This document shows positions 24,225-25,896 of a stretch of 25,896 nucleotides of DNA, in pieces. This DNA comes from Bacillota bacterium (GTDB taxonomy: Bacteria > Bacillota > Clostridia > Oscillospirales > Ruminococcaceae). The stretch spans positions 1 through 25,896 of the forward strand of contig JAEZVA010000034.1 in assembly GCA_023443315.1 (NCBI GenBank). Direction: 5' to 3'. A program made the translations under genes and the position numbers. The notes beneath the pieces were generated by a model, which was given only the letters and a program-made list of their open reading frames with translations, ran no database searches and was not told the origin of the DNA. Every line of letters starts with the position of its first letter. The first letter of the stretch is position 1.

Positions 24225-25166
24225 TTAATACATATTTCGCACCCTTCGGATGCGTTCCTCAATGGGAGGGTGGGTCGAAAAGAGTGAGGATAGCTTCTTT
24301 TTGGGATTAAAGATGTATAACGCAAGCATCTCATCCCCGCCCAGGGAACTCACGGTACGGGCGTCGTAACGTCCGCCTGTGCCTGAAATTTTCTCCAGTG
24401 CCCTAGCAAGACCCTCAGAGTTGCTGCACAGCCGCACGGCGTTTGCATCAGCGGAGTATTCCCGCTTTCTAGATATCGCGAGATTAACAAGGGTTCCAAG
24501 CAAGCGGGAGAGAAGATACACCACAAGCCCAACCAGTATTAACATACCTGCGCCAGAGTTGTTGTTCTTATCGTTTCGGCGTCGCCCGCCAAACATGGTG
24601 GAACGGTAAAAGATTGCCGCCAGCCCAATGACTACACTCAATAGCGCAATGGAAACAGTGGCAATCAGAACGTCTCGCTGAATGACATGTGCCATCTCAT
24701 GAGCCAAAACGCCCTCTAGCTCGCTGTCATCCAGCATGTTCAAAAGCCCTTCGGTTACACCAATATAGCTTTTCTCGGGTGTTAAGCCACCCGCAAATGC
24801 GTTTGGGGTATTGGTTGGGATAATAAACACCTGAGGCGGTTCTTTTAATCCACCAGAAATCGAAAGCCCCTCAACAAGGCTCTTGACGCGTCGCTCGTTT
24901 GGGTTGTTTTCGTCAACCGCCCTGCCATGAACCGACGAAACAAGAGACATCTTAGAGGTGGCAATCTGCAACGGAATCACAATCGCACAGTATCCAGCGC
25001 CAATCAGAATCCCCATCTCGATACTGTCGTATGCATACCCGATGAGGTAGGAGATACCCAGCACCATTGCTCCAAAGAATAGCAGCAGTACAACAGTTTT
25101 TATCTTGTTTACCCGTACCTGTTCATGAACAAATAGGGGATTTGAACCATTTGTGTTGTAATCCAT
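24225..25166 (-). CDS. htpX: HtpX-type M48 membrane metalloprotease
   Basis: The protein has about 313 residues. Two N-terminal membrane helices (about 20-70) precede the protease domain with the zinc motif HEMAH (H156, E157, H160) and a downstream glutamate, E236, in REYSADA, likely the third zinc ligand. Two more hydrophobic segments lie between these motifs (about 165-220). HtpX degrades misfolded membrane proteins. The start at 25166 is chosen because AAAGG lies 10 bases upstream; a nearer ATG at 25175 is only 1 base from that site. It lies 74 bases after lemA on the same strand, a common pairing. Confidence 0.95.
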   Translation of the reverse strand: MDYNTNGSNPLFVHEQVRVNKIKTVVLLLFFGAMVLGISYLIGYAYDSIEMGILIGAGYCAIVIPLQIATSKMSLVSSVHGRAVDENNPNERRVKSLVEGLSISGGLKEPPQVFIIPTNTPNAFAGGLTPEKSYIGVTEGLLNMLDDSELEGVLAHEMAHVIQRDVLIATVSIALLSVVIGLAAIFYRSTMFGGRRRNDKNNNSGAGMLILVGLVVYLLSRLLGTLVNLAISRKREYSADANAVRLCSNSEGLARALEKISGTGGRYDARTVSSLGGDEMLALYIFNPKKKLSSLFSTHPPIEERIRRVRNMY

Positions 25167-25240
25167 ATTGACCATACCTTTATAATAAAATGACCATCGC
25201 AACAACGGTTGCGGCACATCATAACGCTAGCAGTCGAATG

Positions 25241-25801
25241 TCAAAGTTCGCTGATGCGAAGATTGTCGGCGTCCACTCGCTCCTGTGGCGGTATATCAAA
25301 TACCTTTTCCGGGGTAAAACGGAACATGCCCGCGAGGATACTACCGGGGAACATCGCAATGCTGTTATTATAGTCGGTTACACACACGTTATAGCGGGTT
25401 CTTGCATACGCCACCTTGTCCTCGACGTCTTTAATATCCGCCATCAGCTTCAAGTAGCTTTGATTGGTACCCAGCTGAGGGTAGCTTTCTGCCAGCGCAA
25501 CCATAGAGGGAAGAATACGGGTAACCTCATCGCTCGACTCCATCGCCTTTTCCTTGTTTGTTGATAGCATTCCAGAACGAGAAGCGGCAATCTTATCAAT
25601 AATCTCGTTTTCAAACTTTGTCTGCATCTTAATGGAATCAACCAAGTTTGTAATAATGTTAACCTTGCGCTTTAATTGGTTGTCAATACCCGACCAGGCT
25701 TCGTTTATATAGTTCTTTTTTCTAATAAGAGCGTTGTAGGCACCGATAGCCCACAACACAATGATTACAGCAACAACAGCCGCAATGATGACAAATGGCA
25801 T
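25241..25801 (-). CDS. lemA: LemA family protein
   Basis: The protein has 186 residues, with one N-terminal membrane helix (about 3-22) and a long helical domain. The LemA hallmarks are visible: YNALIRKKNYINEAWSGIDN (family core NxLVxxxNxVxxAWSxID), LKRKVNIITNLVD, then LMADIKDVEDKVAYARTRYN, and the end FPGSILAGMF. Function is not established; it is often encoded next to htpX, as here. A strong AAGGAGA site sits 6 bases before the ATG. The two genes probably form one operon from the promoter at 25856-25864. Confidence 0.95.
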   Translation of the reverse strand: MPFVIIAAVVAVIIVLWAIGAYNALIRKKNYINEAWSGIDNQLKRKVNIITNLVDSIKMQTKFENEIIDKIAASRSGMLSTNKEKAMESSDEVTRILPSMVALAESYPQLGTNQSYLKLMADIKDVEDKVAYARTRYNVCVTDYNNSIAMFPGSILAGMFRFTPEKVFDIPPQERVDADNLRISEL

Positions 25802-25840
25802 GGTAATTCTCCTTATTGATTAATATAGTTGAATGCAAAC

Positions 25841-25870
25841 AGGTTATAGTAAATAATTATAGCATAACCT
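25841..25870. repeat. Inverted repeat flanking the lemA -10 box (possible operator)
   Basis: Two perfect 7-base arms (AGGTTAT, ATAACCT) separated by 16 bases surround the -10 element of lemA-htpX. The arrangement would suit a dimeric repressor, but arm length is short and chance cannot be excluded. It is not the CIRCE heat-shock element. Confidence 0.35.
25856..25864 (-). promoter_or_regulatory. Extended -10 promoter of lemA-htpX
   Basis: The minus strand reads TGCTATAAT, a perfect extended -10 element, 55 bases before the lemA start. No clear -35 box is seen. It lies inside an inverted repeat (AGGTTAT at 25841-25847 and ATAACCT at 25864-25870). Confidence 0.6.
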
Positions 25871-25896
25871 ACCTGAATTCTGTATCGAATTTATTA

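Overview
The window is an almost unbroken flagellar and chemotaxis cluster, followed by a short stretch of housekeeping and envelope genes. Gene content points to a Gram-positive, probably anaerobic clostridial bacterium (Clostridia, possibly the Oscillospirales group; the genus cannot be read from the sequence). The pointers are a FliY-type switch protein (CheC-like phosphatase fused to a FliN domain), CheC and CheD, a FliO/P/Q/R-FlhB-FlhA order as in Bacillus and Clostridium, strong AGGAGG-like ribosome binding sites and frequent GTG/TTG starts. No mobile element, rRNA, tRNA or CRISPR array was seen, and no gene-free stretch exceeds 300 bases.

Layout. (1) 2-14609, plus strand, apparently one long operon: 3' part of motB, fliM, fliY, cheY, fliO, fliP, fliQ, fliR, flhB, flhA, the motility sigma factor, two FlgF/FlgG-type rod genes, cheC, cheD, a DUF342/FapA gene and a PilZ (YcgR-like) gene. 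(2) 16336-14656, minus strand: a two-gene unit of a FliK-like protein and a free-standing copy of the FlhB C-terminal domain, ended by a clear intrinsic terminator. (3) 16506-19177, plus: cheA and cheW, closed by a terminator at 19195-19230. (4) 19384-21342, plus: cheR and cheB. (5) 22725-21472, minus: glyA. (6) 22987-24167, plus: a DUF2752 membrane protein and a lipoprotein. (7) 25801-24225, minus: lemA and htpX.

How the genes work together. FliM and FliY form the switch (C-ring), read by phospho-CheY. FliO/P/Q/R, FlhB and FlhA form the flagellar type III export gate. The sigma factor would turn on late genes, and FlgF/FlgG build the rod. CheA-CheW sense via receptors that are not in this window. 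CheR and CheB methylate and demethylate those receptors, CheD deamidates them, and CheC and FliY dephosphorylate CheY-P. The PilZ protein is a candidate c-di-GMP brake.

The points most worth a second look are the antisense FliK-like/FlhB-C pair inside the che genes; a PilZ protein whose RxxxR motif reads RxxxK; a FliY without the usual N-terminal CheY-binding peptide; the absence of fliL, flhF and flhG from their usual places; and a hairpin-bearing leader in front of glyA. Nothing seen is clearly a wholly new system; the export-switch pair is the best candidate for under-described biology.
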